DNA from: an uncultured Clostridia bacterium
Lineage (GTDB): Bacteria; Bacillota; Clostridia; Oscillospirales; Butyricicoccaceae
Assembly: GCA_910589115.1 (NCBI GenBank)
Contig: CAJUSB010000084.1
Location: forward strand, 1 to 13,968
Direction: 5' to 3'
Length of the DNA: 13,968 bases
The notes under the pieces: model-generated
Database searches by the model: none
The model's input: the letters and a program-made list of their open reading frames with translations, nothing else
What the model was told of the DNA's origin: nothing
Part shown: positions 13,784-13,968 of the stretch, piece by piece
Layout: each line of letters opens with the position of its first letter
How positions within the stretch are numbered: position 1 is the first letter of the stretch
Program-made: the position numbers and the translations under genes

Positions 13784-13812
13784 ATTATAACGATTTTAAC
13801 TGTTTTTGTCCA
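13784..13812 (-). promoter_or_regulatory. Promoter of the tlpA-CXXC-polyferredoxin operon
   Basis: On the minus strand TGGACA (13812-13807), 17 bases, then TATAAT (13789-13784): five of six matches at -35 and a perfect -10. The predicted start is about 13776, leaving a leader of some 60 bases to the ATG at 13716. This is the best housekeeping promoter in the window, so the operon is probably expressed under ordinary growth. Confidence 0.8.
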
Positions 13813-13968
13813 GATAGATTCCAGGGGATTTCTTAAAAACGTGATAGAGTGCACTTCTCTTGCATTTATAGAACAGGATTAGCATCATAATCAAGGTTAC
13901 TGCAGCACCTTTTATACTAGAGCAATCGGCGAAAAGGTATTCAGTATCCGGCGCAGGTAAACCAACCT
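13813..13968. other. Right-edge region without a supported gene
   Basis: No confident gene was found upstream of the operon promoter. On the minus strand one frame is open from the edge to a TAA at 13796-13798, about 56 codons, with a hydrophobic stretch followed by basic residues. A second frame from the edge ends at a TAA at 13912-13914 after 18 codons. Either could be the end of a gene cut by the window, but neither shows a recognisable motif. Confidence 0.35.

Noticed and set aside
13912..13968. Edge frame (18 codons) as the C-terminus of a transposase
   Set aside because: Far too short to identify; no inverted repeat or other insertion-sequence feature could be confirmed beside it.

Overview
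The window looks like a piece of a Clostridia (Firmicutes) chromosome, probably an Oscillospiraceae/Ruminococcaceae-type gut anaerobe. Three things suggest this. Gene starts carry strong AGGAGG-type ribosome binding sites. Gene types typical of anaerobic Clostridia are present: a YqeC-like protein, a CD1871A-type CXXC mini-protein beside a polyferredoxin, and a sensor/regulator pair beside an ABC exporter with a duplicated FtsX permease. A GC-rich multi-hairpin intergenic element resembles dispersed repeats I recall from that family. The taxonomic call is inference. The window opens with a run of 35 C, which is probably a sequencing or assembly artefact.

Layout. (1) 135-1048, plus strand: mscL and a shortened yqeC-like gene, closed by a bidirectional terminator. 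(2) 1126-6151, minus strand: a response regulator and histidine kinase (GTGA overlap), then an ABC ATPase and a duplicated FtsX-type permease (ATGA overlap). The same 16-bp palindrome, CTTACA-N4-TGTAAG, precedes the promoter of each half. One copy forms the last codons and stop of the kinase gene. This makes a self-contained, self-regulated sense-and-export module. (3) 6152-6723: a gene-free stretch with the regulator promoter, a GC-rich hairpin element inside its leader, and a strong promoter for the next gene. (4) 6724-7794, plus strand: a solitary EpsG-like membrane polymerase.

(5) 7904-9117, minus strand: a membrane-anchored extracytoplasmic protein followed by a secreted protein with a predicted beta-rich fold, both of unknown function. 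(6) 9439-11338, plus strand: an ECF-like sigma factor, a single-pass anti-sigma-like protein and a small secreted protein, closed by a near-perfect bidirectional terminator. (7) 11405-11980, minus strand: a Uma2-family nuclease-like protein. (8) 12046-13716, minus strand: an overlapping operon of TlpA-like thioredoxin, a 48-residue CXXC mini-protein starting at TTG, and a membrane polyferredoxin, driven by a clear TGGACA-17-TATAAT promoter. This looks like a route for passing electrons from the cytoplasm to extracytoplasmic disulfides.

The most interesting items are the shared palindromic operator of the export module, the hairpin element in its leader, the three-gene redox relay, the sigma/anti-sigma/secreted-protein cassette and the internally shortened YqeC. 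No tRNA, rRNA, CRISPR array or complete insertion sequence was seen.
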